Below, piece after piece: positions 53,859 to 64,000 of a stretch of DNA of 64,000 nucleotides. Made by a program: the position numbers and the translations under genes. Below the pieces are notes generated by a model that was not told the DNA's origin, searched no databases, and saw nothing but the letters and a program-made list of their open reading frames with translations. This DNA is from Lachnospiraceae bacterium (lineage in GTDB: Bacteria; Bacillota; Clostridia; Lachnospirales; Lachnospiraceae), in assembly GCA_910575075.1 (NCBI GenBank), contig CAJTCY010000005.1:1-64000 (forward strand), given 5' to 3'. Position 1 is the stretch's first letter. Each line of letters starts with the position of its first letter.

Positions 53859-53882
53859 TATCAAAAGGTGTACTTTTTGATA
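53859..53882. repeat. Left inverted repeat of invertible segment
   Basis: A 24-base Hin-type site with half-sites TATCAAAA and TTTTGATA around a GT centre. It is the exact reverse complement of 54037-54060. The half-sites match the hix/gix consensus TTATCAAAAA closely. Confidence 0.88.
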
Positions 53883-54036
53883 ATTTCCGCTTTCACATTA
53901 TTCACAGCGTCTTCTCGCAAAGCTTAAAAGAAAAACCATGAAAGAAGCTAAAGATATGCTATGAAAGCATACGCAAGTCAAGAAATTTATTGCTTTGCCA
54001 TTCAGTTTATGGTAAGATATTCCTTAAAAAGCGAAC
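53883..54036. promoter_or_regulatory. Putative invertible promoter segment
   Basis: 154 bases between perfect inverted repeats. Minus strand: TTGACT at about 53977-53982 with TATCTT 19 bases on, facing the BspA-like gene. Plus strand: TTGCTT (about 53990) with an extended -10, TGGTAAGAT (about 54010-54018), facing away. A small hairpin TATGCT/AGCATA lies at 53955-53971. Which strand carries the stronger promoter cannot be decided by eye, so I do not call the ON or OFF state. Confidence 0.7.
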
Positions 54037-54060
54037 TATCAAAAAGTACACCTTTTGATA
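54037..54060. repeat. Right inverted repeat of invertible segment
   Basis: Exact reverse complement of 53859-53882, with centre AC. It lies seven bases after the invertase stop codon. The non-palindromic centre gives the sites direction, so recombination inverts the segment. Confidence 0.88.
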
Positions 54061-54067
54061 GTTCTTT

Positions 54068-54697
<630 letters not shown>

Positions 54698-54760
54698 TTA
54701 AAGCAACGGTTCAAAAAAGCCCTGCTGTATTTCTACAACAGGACTTTCTTAAAATCAAAA

Positions 54761-55795
54761 TTAATCATGCTCATCATAATGGAAATAAAGGTATTCCATT
54801 ATCCCGCTAATTAAAACCCACCAGCTTACCACATTCAGCGTGATTGGGATAAACGGCAGTTTCCTTGCCGCCAGTGAAAGGGAAAATCCCATGAAGGCAA
54901 TGCCTGTCATCACTGACTTTTTAAACACTTCCACGCCTCTGCACTCGTAATACGCCCACCGTTTTTTCCATTTCCGCAGCAGACGGTAAAACACCATACG
55001 GATAAAGAAGAACAGGACGGCTGCAATAGCCGCAGATACAAAAACCAGTATTGCGGCTGCTAACTGCGGCGGCATACCAGCCGTCATTGTTTGATAAAAA
55101 TGTTGATAAAGATTTCCTAAATTCTGCAACAGCCACATGACATTCCCACACATGTCCCAAAACCATAACGAAATGGTGGCAGTGATGTCTTTCTCGGCAA
55201 TAAGGACTGCTGCCATCTGTGCCAGATATACTGCAATTAAAACCAACACAATGCCAGACATTTTTACGGATTCCCTGCGGAGAATCCTCTCACAATCCTC
55301 CTGCAATTTTTTCTGCAATACCCTTTTCGCTTTCGCCACTTCCCTTGCCAGCGTTTCCTCATATTCTGCCATCAATCGGTTTGCCACTGCAAGTTTCCGT
55401 TCAGCAGTTTCCTCCTTCTTACCTGCCCGGGTAAGAACGGCTGCGGCTTTTTCTTCCATTTCCTTCCCGCGTTTCTCTGCTTTTTCCAACTCCGCTTTCA
55501 GCCTCCCATTCTGCTGAAAGATGATGTCGCTGCCGCTGTGCCTCTCTAGCTGCTCTGTCTGATGCCGCAGCGTCTCCCCTTGCTCGGAGAGCGCGGATTT
55601 CATGGATTGTATCTGCGATTTCAATTTCTGACTGTTTGAAGAAAGATTTTGTATCTGCCTGTCTTTCTCCTGCGTCAATTTCCACAAGTCTTTCAGTTTC
55701 CTGTCTTTGTCTGTCAGTTCCTGTTCAATTTCTTCCAGTTGATTCAGCAGACTGTCTATCTGCTCTCCGCTGCTGTAATCTTCTAATCCGTTCAT
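54761..55795 (-). CDS. Coiled-coil membrane protein of mob module
   Basis: 344 residues. A long coiled coil (about 10-165, with IEQELTDKDRKLKDLWKLTQ) is followed by four membrane segments (about 180-200, 248-270, 292-312, 318-338). Proteins of this plan (DUF6040-like) commonly follow MobA/MobL relaxase genes. Its start overlaps the relaxase end by 71 bases. It may link the relaxosome to the membrane or the helper coupling protein; that role is inferred from position. Confidence 0.75.
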   Translation of the reverse strand: MNGLEDYSSGEQIDSLLNQLEEIEQELTDKDRKLKDLWKLTQEKDRQIQNLSSNSQKLKSQIQSMKSALSEQGETLRHQTEQLERHSGSDIIFQQNGRLKAELEKAEKRGKEMEEKAAAVLTRAGKKEETAERKLAVANRLMAEYEETLAREVAKAKRVLQKKLQEDCERILRRESVKMSGIVLVLIAVYLAQMAAVLIAEKDITATISLWFWDMCGNVMWLLQNLGNLYQHFYQTMTAGMPPQLAAAILVFVSAAIAAVLFFFIRMVFYRLLRKWKKRWAYYECRGVEVFKKSVMTGIAFMGFSLSLAARKLPFIPITLNVVSWWVLISGIMEYLYFHYDEHD

Positions 55796-56954
55796 TTCGT
55801 TTTCTCACTTTCTCTAAGATTTGCTCTTTAATTCCTGCAATTCGGCTGTCTGTCTTAGCAATGTCTGATTCTGTCTGGAGAGCATGGCGTTCTCGCTGTT
55901 CAATCTCTCCACTAATTCTGTCAATTCCCGATTCTTCTGGCAGAGTATGGGGAGTTCCCTGTTCTCCGCCTGCAACTGCTCGATTTCCGTCTGCTGACTT
56001 TCCACCAATTCCAGAATCTCGCCCTGTTTTTCCAAAATAGCCAGTACCTCTTGCAGTTCTGTCATATATTCGTCCAATAACCTCCCTCACTTTCTCTATA
56101 ATCATTTGGTGCAATGCTTCCATGGTGTGATACCATTCCTTTGTTACATGATTTAGTTGTTTTACTATGCGGTTATACCCGCATCGGTCGGACACTTCCC
56201 CGCGCTGTTCCATCTGCCTTGCACGGAATCCCTCGTGGATGGTCGGCTCAAGGGCAAGCCCCTGCCTTTTGTAGCTGCGGTGGTCAATCCGCTGTTCTAT
56301 TGACAGATAGCGGTTGCAGATATCCGCCCACGATTTACGCCATTTTTCCACATTTTCCTTGTCATTCCAGTTATTTGCCTGCACGGTTACCCGTTTCCAG
56401 AGTTTCTCGTTCCGTTTACCCAGCTTCTGCATCCCGGTCTTTTTGTCAATGAGGGGGATGCGTTCCCCATTTTCATCCCTTGCATAATCCTTTTTCTCCT
56501 TTTCTCCCCACAAGCCGTCGACTTTGACAGGCCTGGTGGTAAGAAGGATATGGGCGTGTGGGTTGCCGTTCCCTTTATCGTGGATGGCAATATCCGCGCA
56601 CATGCCCTCCGACACAAAATTGTCCCGCACATACTCCTTGATAACCGCAAGCTGTAATTCTTCAGAAAACTCTATCGGCAATGCCACCTCAACTTCACGG
56701 GCAAGCTGTGCATTGGATTTTTTCTCTGCTTCTGTAACGGATTCCCAAAGCGTCTGCCTGTTCATATATTCCTCTGGCGCATGTCCCAGCAATAAAATTT
56801 CCCGGTGTATGACGCCGCCTTTTCGTGTGTAATCATGGATAATCCCCGTTTCCCTGTCACAGAGTTTTTCCCCGGCGCGGTATGCGGCAGCGGCAATGAC
56901 AGACTTCCCCTTGCTCCGCCCGATTATCTTGACCGAGCAATGATAAATCGCCAG
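55725..56954 (-). CDS. MobA/MobL family relaxase
   Basis: About 409 residues if translation starts at CTG 56954. The family N-terminus AIYHCSVKIIGRSKGKSVIA, then AAYRAGEKLCDRETGII, begins right there after AAGGAGAG. No ATG, GTG or TTG lies in frame upstream of the TTG at 56792, which would drop the catalytic region. The metal-binding motif NPHAHILLTTRP is intact. MOB_Q relaxases nick oriT and lead the strand into the recipient. An oriT with the matching nic sequence lies 145 bases upstream. Confidence 0.88.
   Translation of the reverse strand: MAIYHCSVKIIGRSKGKSVIAAAAYRAGEKLCDRETGIIHDYTRKGGVIHREILLLGHAPEEYMNRQTLWESVTEAEKKSNAQLAREVEVALPIEFSEELQLAVIKEYVRDNFVSEGMCADIAIHDKGNGNPHAHILLTTRPVKVDGLWGEKEKKDYARDENGERIPLIDKKTGMQKLGKRNEKLWKRVTVQANNWNDKENVEKWRKSWADICNRYLSIEQRIDHRSYKRQGLALEPTIHEGFRARQMEQRGEVSDRCGYNRIVKQLNHVTKEWYHTMEALHQMIIEKVREVIGRIYDRTARGTGYFGKTGRDSGIGGKSADGNRAVAGGEQGTPHTLPEESGIDRISGEIEQRERHALQTESDIAKTDSRIAGIKEQILEKVRKRNERIRRLQQRRADRQSAESTGRN
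55814..56077 (-). CDS. Possible overlapping coiled-coil gene
   Basis: An 87-codon frame inside the relaxase C-terminal region, different phase. It starts with TTG after GAGGGAGG and encodes a clean coiled coil (ESQQTEIEQLQAENRELPIL). The relaxase frame in the same bases is Gly/Arg-rich and low in hydrophobic residues, so the overlapping frame may be the selected one. Kept as a candidate. Confidence 0.4.
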   Translation of the reverse strand: MDEYMTELQEVLAILEKQGEILELVESQQTEIEQLQAENRELPILCQKNRELTELVERLNSENAMLSRQNQTLLRQTAELQELKSKS

Positions 56955-57098
56955 AAAACACCACTCTCCTTTCCGTAAGCTGTCTTTGCGGATATATGAT
57001 ACATAAAATGTATCTACCAGAATATAGGGCTGGTTTCTAACAAAAGCTGCCAGCAGTTCTCAGCCCAAGCCTCGCAGAGCGCGCGTCCACGAAGTGGG

Positions 57099-57132
57099 AT
57101 AGACAGGCTCTGCCTGTCTATAAGTGCGCCCT
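57099..57132. other. oriT: Origin of transfer (oriT), MOB_Q type
   Basis: A perfect 10-bp inverted repeat (57099-57108 with 57112-57121, loop TCT) runs directly into TAAGTGCGCCCT (57121-57132). That 12-mer is the nic core of RSF1010/pSC101-type oriTs, where the relaxase first binds the inverted repeat and then nicks beside the core. It lies between the relaxase gene and the DUF3847 gene, the expected position. Confidence 0.85.
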
Positions 57133-57143
57133 TCTTCGTTTCC

Positions 57144-57494
57144 CTACAAAGGGAATGGCAAAGTGCCGTCCCCCTCATCTGTCTTCTCTGATGTGTTCGG
57201 CACAGCGGAAGTCTGCATGGCTTTGGAAAAATACCTGCCGTTCGTCTCCTGCTTTTTCAGGAAAGCTATCAGCTTAGGAATATCTTCCTCAGTGACAGCC
57301 CTGCCTAATACAGATTCCACCGCCCCGCCAATCTGGATTAAACGTCGGGTGCGGATTTTCCGCTCCTCCTCTTTTTTCCGCCGTTCCAACTGTTTCCGCT
57401 GCGCCTGATACTGTTTCAGTTTCTCTAACATTTCTCCCTCTTTTGTGGTGCAGCTTTGGATTCGCTCGTCCAATGTCCTTTTTTGTTTTGCCAT
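57144..57494 (-). CDS. DUF3847 relaxosome-associated protein
   Basis: 116 residues, basic coiled coil at the front (MLEKLKQYQAQRKQLERRKK) and a compact helical domain after (GGAVESVLGRAVTEEDIPKL). DUF3847 genes sit just before oriT and MobA/MobL in mobilizable elements of gut Firmicutes. A DNA-binding helper of the relaxase is the likely role. AAAGGAAGG precedes the ATG. Confidence 0.8.
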   Translation of the reverse strand: MAKQKRTLDERIQSCTTKEGEMLEKLKQYQAQRKQLERRKKEEERKIRTRRLIQIGGAVESVLGRAVTEEDIPKLIAFLKKQETNGRYFSKAMQTSAVPNTSEKTDEGDGTLPFPL

Positions 57495-57533
57495 AAATGC
57501 CTTCCTTTCCCCCTCACTTGCCGAAAACCAAAA

Positions 57534-57713
57534 TCATTTTTTTGCCGCTACAGACAAACCATTTACACGAATATCATTTCTGACAAGATGCAGTAATCTG
57601 TCTTCCAGTGTTGCAGAATCAGTTTCTGAAAAATGCACATTCACCACATAAGTGGTTGCCCCAACACGTTTTGTAAAACCGTTATTTTCCCTTTCTTTCC
57701 TGCCGTCTCCCAT
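57534..57713 (-). CDS. TnpW-like small transposon protein
   Basis: 59 residues from the ATG at 57713, with GGGAGG upstream. GFTKRVGATTYVVNVHFSET, then LEDRLLHLVRND, matches the small TnpW-type proteins of Tn4451-related elements. Function unknown; always part of mobilizable elements. First gene of the minus-strand mob operon. Confidence 0.75.
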   Translation of the reverse strand: MGDGRKERENNGFTKRVGATTYVVNVHFSETDSATLEDRLLHLVRNDIRVNGLSVAAKK

Positions 57714-57731
57714 AAAAATAAAATCCTCCCA

Positions 57732-57760
57732 TTGATTTTAGAACATTTGTTTGTTATAAT
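57732..57760 (+). promoter_or_regulatory. Promoter of plus-strand cargo genes
   Basis: TTGATT (57732-57737), 17-base spacer, TATAAT (57755-57760). It points to the small frame at 57907 and the gene at 57983, divergent from TnpW. Confidence 0.75.
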
Positions 57761-57906
57761 GATTTATGGGGTGGCGGTCTGCAACAAAGACAGCCCTTCC
57801 CAATTTCGAGCCTCATAAAAAACATAATCTAATTCCCCTTTCCGACTTTTTGTAATTGTTTTACAAATAAACCAATTACTTTCTGTCACAAATAGGAGAA
57901 AAAGAC

Positions 57907-57975
57907 ATGACAAATCGGAACCGTTTTAAAAAAAGATGGGAAAATATTTTTTATATACAGATAAAAAGGCGGTGA
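57907..57975 (+). CDS. Candidate 22-residue leader peptide
   Basis: Frame MTNRNRFKKRWENIFYIQIK plus RR, after AGGAGAAAAAGAC. Its stop overlaps the ribosome site of the next gene, so its translation could control that gene. Strongly basic. Could be chance. Confidence 0.35.
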   Translation: MTNRNRFKKRWENIFYIQIKRR

Positions 57976-57982
57976 TTCCATA

Positions 57983-58771
57983 ATGCAAAAAGACATAGTA
58001 TCATTTTCAGAAATTGATGATAATGATTTTGATAATGAACTTTTAGACGCACTGGCAATGGAACGCTCCACCATACGGGAGATAGAACAGGAAAAAATAG
58101 AAAACTTCTTAACCGAAGAAACATCCTCTGCCCCCTCGTCACGAAAAAAGCTGTGGAGAGACACGCTGAAAGAAGCCCTGACCCGGTTGGAAGATTCCGC
58201 ACGGACAGAAGAAGATTTCCGAAATGTGCAGTCATGGTGGGACAGGCTTGACGCAAATGCGGACAGGCGATACCGCTACCATGTCATAGGGCGTTCCGAT
58301 GTTCCGCTGGAATGGGGTGCAGCACCGGAACAGCTTATTGTGCCTGAACCAATCCATCGTGTATTCTGGAAGCAGATAATAAAAGGCGACTTTCTGGATG
58401 CCGTCTTTGACTGCCCCTTTGAGATGCATGAATTGATAGAAGATAACGATATCGCAGATGCCGTCTTTGAATTAAAAGACCTCCACAAAGAAGTGCTGTA
58501 TTACAGTGCCATCCGGCAGTATTCCAATCAGCGGATTGCTCTTATCCGTAACCAGACTGACCGCAATATCCTAAAAGTGAAAAATACCATTCTGAAAAAA
58601 CTGCGGAAGAAACTGTTTGTTTCCTTATATGAACGTCATAAAAAGAACTTGCCTCTAAATCAGAGAGAAAAAGAGTTTTTTGTAAAATATACACCTGTTT
58701 TTGATAACAGAAAAAAAGTAAAACTTTCTGATACTGATAAAGATAAGGAAACTTTCAAAAGTAATGATTGA
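57983..58771 (+). CDS. Sigma-factor-like helix-turn-helix protein
   Basis: 262 residues. An acidic N-terminus and a central region of unknown fold (RSDVPLEWGAAPEQLIVPEP) lead to a segment resembling sigma-70 region 4: LKDLHKEVLYYSAIRQYSNQ, then ILKVKNTILKKLRKKL. Such proteins occur as regulators on mobile elements. The C-terminal tail is lysine-rich. It faces away from the mob operon and precedes the DUF6076-like gene. Confidence 0.6.
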   Translation: MQKDIVSFSEIDDNDFDNELLDALAMERSTIREIEQEKIENFLTEETSSAPSSRKKLWRDTLKEALTRLEDSARTEEDFRNVQSWWDRLDANADRRYRYHVIGRSDVPLEWGAAPEQLIVPEPIHRVFWKQIIKGDFLDAVFDCPFEMHELIEDNDIADAVFELKDLHKEVLYYSAIRQYSNQRIALIRNQTDRNILKVKNTILKKLRKKLFVSLYERHKKNLPLNQREKEFFVKYTPVFDNRKKVKLSDTDKDKETFKSND

Positions 58772-58796
58772 CGTTATTCAATTTGTCTGCTACGAT
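58768..58796 (+). promoter_or_regulatory. Possible promoter of the zinc-ribbon gene
   Basis: TTGACG (58768-58773), 17-base spacer, TACGAT (58791-58796), 50 bases before the start at 58847. Confidence 0.5.
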
Positions 58797-58846
58797 AGTA
58801 ATATATTTTAAGTCAATTTCAATTACATATATTTGAGGTGGTTATG

Positions 58847-59764
58847 ATGAATTTTTTTAAGAAAACCAGTTCTCACTGGGTACGGTATGACAGGTATGAA
58901 TGGCGGGAAGATGATAAGGGCAGATTTTATATCACTCCTGCCCAAAAAGCAAAACCGAAACTTTATAACCCTCTAAACGATGCGGAAAATATGGTACTTC
59001 ATGCCATAAACACAGGCGTTTCCTGTATGGCTGAAGATACCGGGGAACAGGAAAAACGAGATGCTGTCATGGATTTCGTATCTGCCTATGGATTGCTTGG
59101 ATTCATAACTGCACTTCCCACCACGCCGGAATTTATCACTTATGAAGCGGTATATTTTCCAAAGAACCATTTTATCCGGCAGGAAAGCATGGCGACGGAA
59201 GAATACCTGTCTTACTTCTTTCCATTTGATGGGATTGATTTTGTGAAGCGCGGCGTGGAATCCCGCTGGAGCGTCAGCGACCCGTCAATGATTGCATTGA
59301 CAATGGCTATGGGCAGTCAGCCGCAGGCAGTAACCATGAGTTTCCAGAAGGAATATGCGGAATCCTATGAATGGCTGTTAAAAGAATTTACCGACTGGGC
59401 ATTTACATTCGTATCTGCTTTCCTGTACTATCAGGACGAGGACACCCTTGACGACATGCAGAAAGATTTATACCGGCAGGGCATGGCGGCATTTGGCGGC
59501 ATTGCGCCAACTTACCATATTGAGTTACTGGAAAAGCCAACGATTGTATGGGATTTCCATTCATTATTGCTGGCAATACAGATGATGTTCAGTTTCATGC
59601 TGACAGACGAGAAATCGTCCTTGAAAGTCTGTAAGCATTGTGGCAGGGTATTCCTTGCATCCAGACCGAATACGGTATTTTGCAGCGGACAGTGCAAGAA
59701 CCAGTATAACGTGTATAAAAGCCGGGCAAACGGAAGAAAGGCAGATTTGACAGATGAAGAATGA
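58847..59764 (+). CDS. DUF6076-like protein with C-terminal zinc finger
   Basis: 305 residues from the ATG at 58847. A large helical domain is followed by a zinc finger near residues 262-290 (VCKHCGRVFLASRPNTVFCS, then GQCKNQYN) with four Cys in CxxC and CxxxC pairs, like CGNR-type DNA- or RNA-binding fingers. Overlaps the RhuM gene by 11 bases. Known only as mobile-element cargo; function unknown. Confidence 0.7.
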   Translation: MNFFKKTSSHWVRYDRYEWREDDKGRFYITPAQKAKPKLYNPLNDAENMVLHAINTGVSCMAEDTGEQEKRDAVMDFVSAYGLLGFITALPTTPEFITYEAVYFPKNHFIRQESMATEEYLSYFFPFDGIDFVKRGVESRWSVSDPSMIALTMAMGSQPQAVTMSFQKEYAESYEWLLKEFTDWAFTFVSAFLYYQDEDTLDDMQKDLYRQGMAAFGGIAPTYHIELLEKPTIVWDFHSLLLAIQMMFSFMLTDEKSSLKVCKHCGRVFLASRPNTVFCSGQCKNQYNVYKSRANGRKADLTDEE

Positions 59765-60773
59765 TAAAATGATGGAATTGGGAAATATCCTTATCTATCA
59801 GACGGAGAAAGGCGATACCAGAATTGACGTGTTTTTCCAAAATGGCGACATCTGGATGAACCAGTCCGCTATTGCCAGACTCTATAACACAACTCCCCAG
59901 AACATCACCATGCATATCCGCAATATTTATGCCGATGGTGAATTGGATGAACTTTCAACTTGTAAAGATTTCTTACAAGTTCAAACAGAGGGGAAAAGGC
60001 AGATTAAACGGAAAAAAAAGCATTACAATTTTAAAATGATTCTTGCCATCGGCTACCGTGTCCGCTCCAATGTGGGAATGCATTTTCGGAACTGGGCTTC
60101 TGCAATATTAGAAGAATATTCCCGCAAGGGATTTTCCATGAATGACGAACGCCTGAAAAATCCAAAGCAGTTCGGCGAAGATTATTTTGACGAATTATTA
60201 GAACGCATCCGCGAAATCAGGGCATCCGAAAAGCGTTTTTACCAGAAAATCTGCGACATATACAAAACATCCGTTGACTATTCCAGCAATGATAAAGACG
60301 CAGAATTGTTCTTTAAAACAGTTCAGAATAAAATACACTTCGGTGTGCATGGACACACTGCTGCGGAAGTCATCATGCAAAGAGCAGATGCCACGAAAGA
60401 CAATATGGGGCTGACTGCCTTTGAGGGGGCAAAAGTCCGAAAAAAAGATGTGGATATCGCAAAAAACTATCTCTATGAGGATGAAATGCAGGAATTAAAC
60501 AGGGTAGTAACCATGTACCTGGACTTTGCGGAAGACCAGGCACGAAGGCATAATCCCATGTATATGAAAGACTGGGAAACTTACCTCAATAATTTCCTGA
60601 ATATGACAGGACGGGAAGTATTATCTGGAGTTGGGCATATTTCCGCAAAACAGGCAAAGGCTCACGCTTATGAACAATATGGACTTTATGATGAGAACCG
60701 AAAAAGAATGGAAAAAAATGAGGTTGATTTGTTAATTGAGGAAATGGGACATATAAAAAAGAAAGGTAAGTGA
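59754..60773 (+). CDS. RhuM family protein
   Basis: 339 residues. The N-terminal Bro-N-like DNA-binding part (DIWMNQSAIARLYNTTPQNI) and the core MILAIGYRVRSNVGMHFRNW place it in the RhuM family, named from a Salmonella pathogenicity island. The family is common on integrative elements and next to restriction genes. The biochemical role is not established. Followed after 49 bases by an Mrr-type nuclease gene. Confidence 0.88.
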   Translation: MKNDKMMELGNILIYQTEKGDTRIDVFFQNGDIWMNQSAIARLYNTTPQNITMHIRNIYADGELDELSTCKDFLQVQTEGKRQIKRKKKHYNFKMILAIGYRVRSNVGMHFRNWASAILEEYSRKGFSMNDERLKNPKQFGEDYFDELLERIREIRASEKRFYQKICDIYKTSVDYSSNDKDAELFFKTVQNKIHFGVHGHTAAEVIMQRADATKDNMGLTAFEGAKVRKKDVDIAKNYLYEDEMQELNRVVTMYLDFAEDQARRHNPMYMKDWETYLNNFLNMTGREVLSGVGHISAKQAKAHAYEQYGLYDENRKRMEKNEVDLLIEEMGHIKKKGK

Positions 60774-60822
60774 CACATATAACCCTATATTAAATCAATA
60801 AAGAACAAAAAAGGAGTTAAAT

Positions 60823-61722
60823 ATGAATGATTTTATGAGATATATTGAAACAATGAATAAGCTGAAAGATGCCATTAATCCACCAGCAATACGAGCCATA
60901 CAAGAACAAAACGCCGCAATTCAAAATGCACTGGGCGTATCTCCTAGCATACAAAAAATATTCGATAATTCCAATGGAATGTATGTAGCACTCAATACCT
61001 TAGCACAACACTTGGAATTACCAAGCATAAATACGGATGCTATGAGAGCGGCATTATCTTCTATGACATATGTTTCATCAAGTTTTCAGCAGCAGCAACA
61101 AGCCTTTTCTAATCTTTCACTTAAATTACAACCTCTGTTGAGCGGATATACTGTTTTAGGTATCCATCCCGAAGACAGGAACACGGAAGAAAAAGAAGAA
61201 TCTGACCGAATCTCCCAAAAAATAATATCAGAAATATATTTGCCAGATGAAAAGAAAATAATTACCGCTGAATCACCAACTATTATTATCTTGCCGGCAA
61301 ATGATAAGGTTTTTGCATATTTGGCGGAACATCCCGAAGAAATATATCGTAATCTTTCTCCCAGAGAATTTGAAGAATTTATGGCTCAACTTTATAATAA
61401 ATTAGGATACAACGTGGAATTAACGCAAACAACCAGAGATGGCGGAAAAGATATAATACTTCGTAAACCCGATGTGTTAGGCGATATGGTATACTATGTA
61501 GAATGTAAGAGATATAAAGAAAAAAATAAAGTTGGTCTTGATATTGTCCAACGTTTAGCAGGTATAGTTGAAACAGATAAAGTAAATGGCGGTATTATTG
61601 CAACTACTTCATACCTTTCACCTATTGCAGAAAGATGGATTTTAGACAACCGATTAAATTACAAAATCCAAATGCACAATTTTAGTGCAATCCAAAATAT
61701 GTTAAAAATGACTGTAGAATAG
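60823..61722 (+). CDS. Mrr-type restriction endonuclease
   Basis: 299 residues; AAGGAG upstream. A helical N-terminal half of unknown role precedes an Mrr catalytic domain at about 175-295. The PD-(D/E)xK core is LGYNVELTQTTRDGGKDIIL with Asp, then YYVECKRYKEKNKVGLDIVQ with the ECK motif. Mrr-like enzymes cut methylated DNA. On this element it may act as a defence against phages or other plasmids. No methyltransferase is on the element. Confidence 0.85.
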   Translation: MNDFMRYIETMNKLKDAINPPAIRAIQEQNAAIQNALGVSPSIQKIFDNSNGMYVALNTLAQHLELPSINTDAMRAALSSMTYVSSSFQQQQQAFSNLSLKLQPLLSGYTVLGIHPEDRNTEEKEESDRISQKIISEIYLPDEKKIITAESPTIIILPANDKVFAYLAEHPEEIYRNLSPREFEEFMAQLYNKLGYNVELTQTTRDGGKDIILRKPDVLGDMVYYVECKRYKEKNKVGLDIVQRLAGIVETDKVNGGIIATTSYLSPIAERWILDNRLNYKIQMHNFSAIQNMLKMTVE

Positions 61723-61804
61723 AATTTTTGATGTTTGAATCAAAAACAGTTCCGATTTTCCTACCAAAAATCTCCTATTAGTGAAGGACAAGAAATATCT
61801 TTCA

Positions 61805-61830
61805 GGCAGAGCCACACGCTCTGTCTTTTT
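61805..61830 (+). terminator. Terminator of the cargo operon
   Basis: GGCAGAGC (61805-61812) pairs with GCTCTGTC (61818-61825), followed by TTTTTTCTT. Confidence 0.8.
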
Positions 61831-61895
61831 TCTTGTCAAAAAATCAAAATAACGTATCATAATCGGCATATCTGTGTTAGAATGGAACTACATAG

Positions 61896-63743
<1,848 letters not shown>

Positions 63744-63776
63744 GTTGTTCCAGAAATATCTTTATGAGAGGGAAAC

Positions 63777-64000
63777 ATGGCTATGACGTAAATCATGGAT
63801 TCTTATGCGTTTCACTCCTGCAGCTTTCGCTCCCCTGTCCATCTCGTGGTGCAGGTAGGATTTTGTGACTTGGAACATTCTTTCATCCTTGCCGATTTCA
63901 TAGAGCATTCCGATATATTCCTGCATTTCCTCACATAAGAAATGCGGCATTTTTATGGTTCGGTTGCTCTTTGCAGTCTTGGGGGAAGTGATGACGTCTC
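63777..64000 (-). pseudogene. Tyrosine integrase, N-terminal half (runs off window)
   Basis: Reading from the window edge: PKTAKSNRTIKMPHFLCEEM, then TKSYLHHEMDRGAKAAGVKR and IRIHDLRHSH at the junction. The HxxR catalytic pair is present, but the frame then enters the element (VSLS, stop at 63762). The missing end with the Tyr nucleophile is at 50752-50913. The gene is therefore inactivated by insertion. Confidence 0.85.

Overview
The window looks like chromosome of a gut Firmicute of the Lachnospiraceae type. The evidence is strong AGGAGG ribosome binding sites, a MalFG/YesMN-style glycan locus, BspA-like leucine-rich-repeat surface proteins, a class D beta-lactamase lipoprotein, an Agr-type peptide quorum-sensing locus and DUF4368-type large serine recombinases. 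The first 17.6 kb looks like stable backbone. The rest, about 46 kb, is visibly more A+T-rich in most places and is made of accessory genes, mobile elements and gene remnants.

Region 1 (0-17.6 kb) is a glycan-use locus read on the minus strand. It holds a YesM/YesN two-component pair, a sugar-binding lipoprotein, two ABC permeases, a GH31 alpha-glycosidase and a roughly 2,090-residue secreted multidomain enzyme; tex lies upstream. A 285-bp palindromic element with 45-bp terminal inverted repeats and a 12-bp target duplication sits just past the end of the locus.

Region 2 (17.7-27.1 kb) holds an orphan adenine methyltransferase with a DNA-binding N-terminus, a class D beta-lactamase lipoprotein, a HicB-like protein with a consensus promoter and two palindromic operators, and an Agr-like system. 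The Agr order is response regulator, histidine kinase, 48-aa peptide precursor, secreted protein, unknown protein, AgrB protease. The peptide and its processing enzyme are separated by two genes that may be outputs of the system.

Region 3 (27.1-46.2 kb) is a patchwork of small resistance, stress and regulatory genes: acetyltransferases, methyltransferases, MarR/MATE, PadR and GntR/ABC modules, and a metallo-hydrolase. Three minus-strand genes share nearly the same promoter. Remnants of conjugative and regulatory genes occur here, including a VirD4/TraG tail, an XRE membrane regulator with an internal deletion, and a cut-off sigma-like protein.

Region 4 (46.2-50.9 kb) holds a truncated integrase with its excisionase and a divergent XRE repressor, a complete type III toxin-antitoxin system (endoribonuclease plus a repeat RNA), a tautomerase, a YjdF gene with a structured leader, and a MobC-like gene.

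Region 5 (50.9-63.8 kb) is a complete integrative mobilizable element of about 12.9 kb. It has split a tyrosine integrase gene in two: the C-terminal half lies at 50752-50913 and the N-terminal half runs from 63777 past the window end. The element carries a large serine recombinase, a MobA/MobL relaxase with an RSF1010-like oriT, accessory mobilization genes, TnpW, a RhuM/Mrr cargo group, and a putative phase-variable surface operon. In that operon, perfect 24-bp Hin-like inverted repeats flank a 154-bp segment between a serine invertase gene and a BspA-like surface protein gene. This is the best candidate for an undescribed system in the window.
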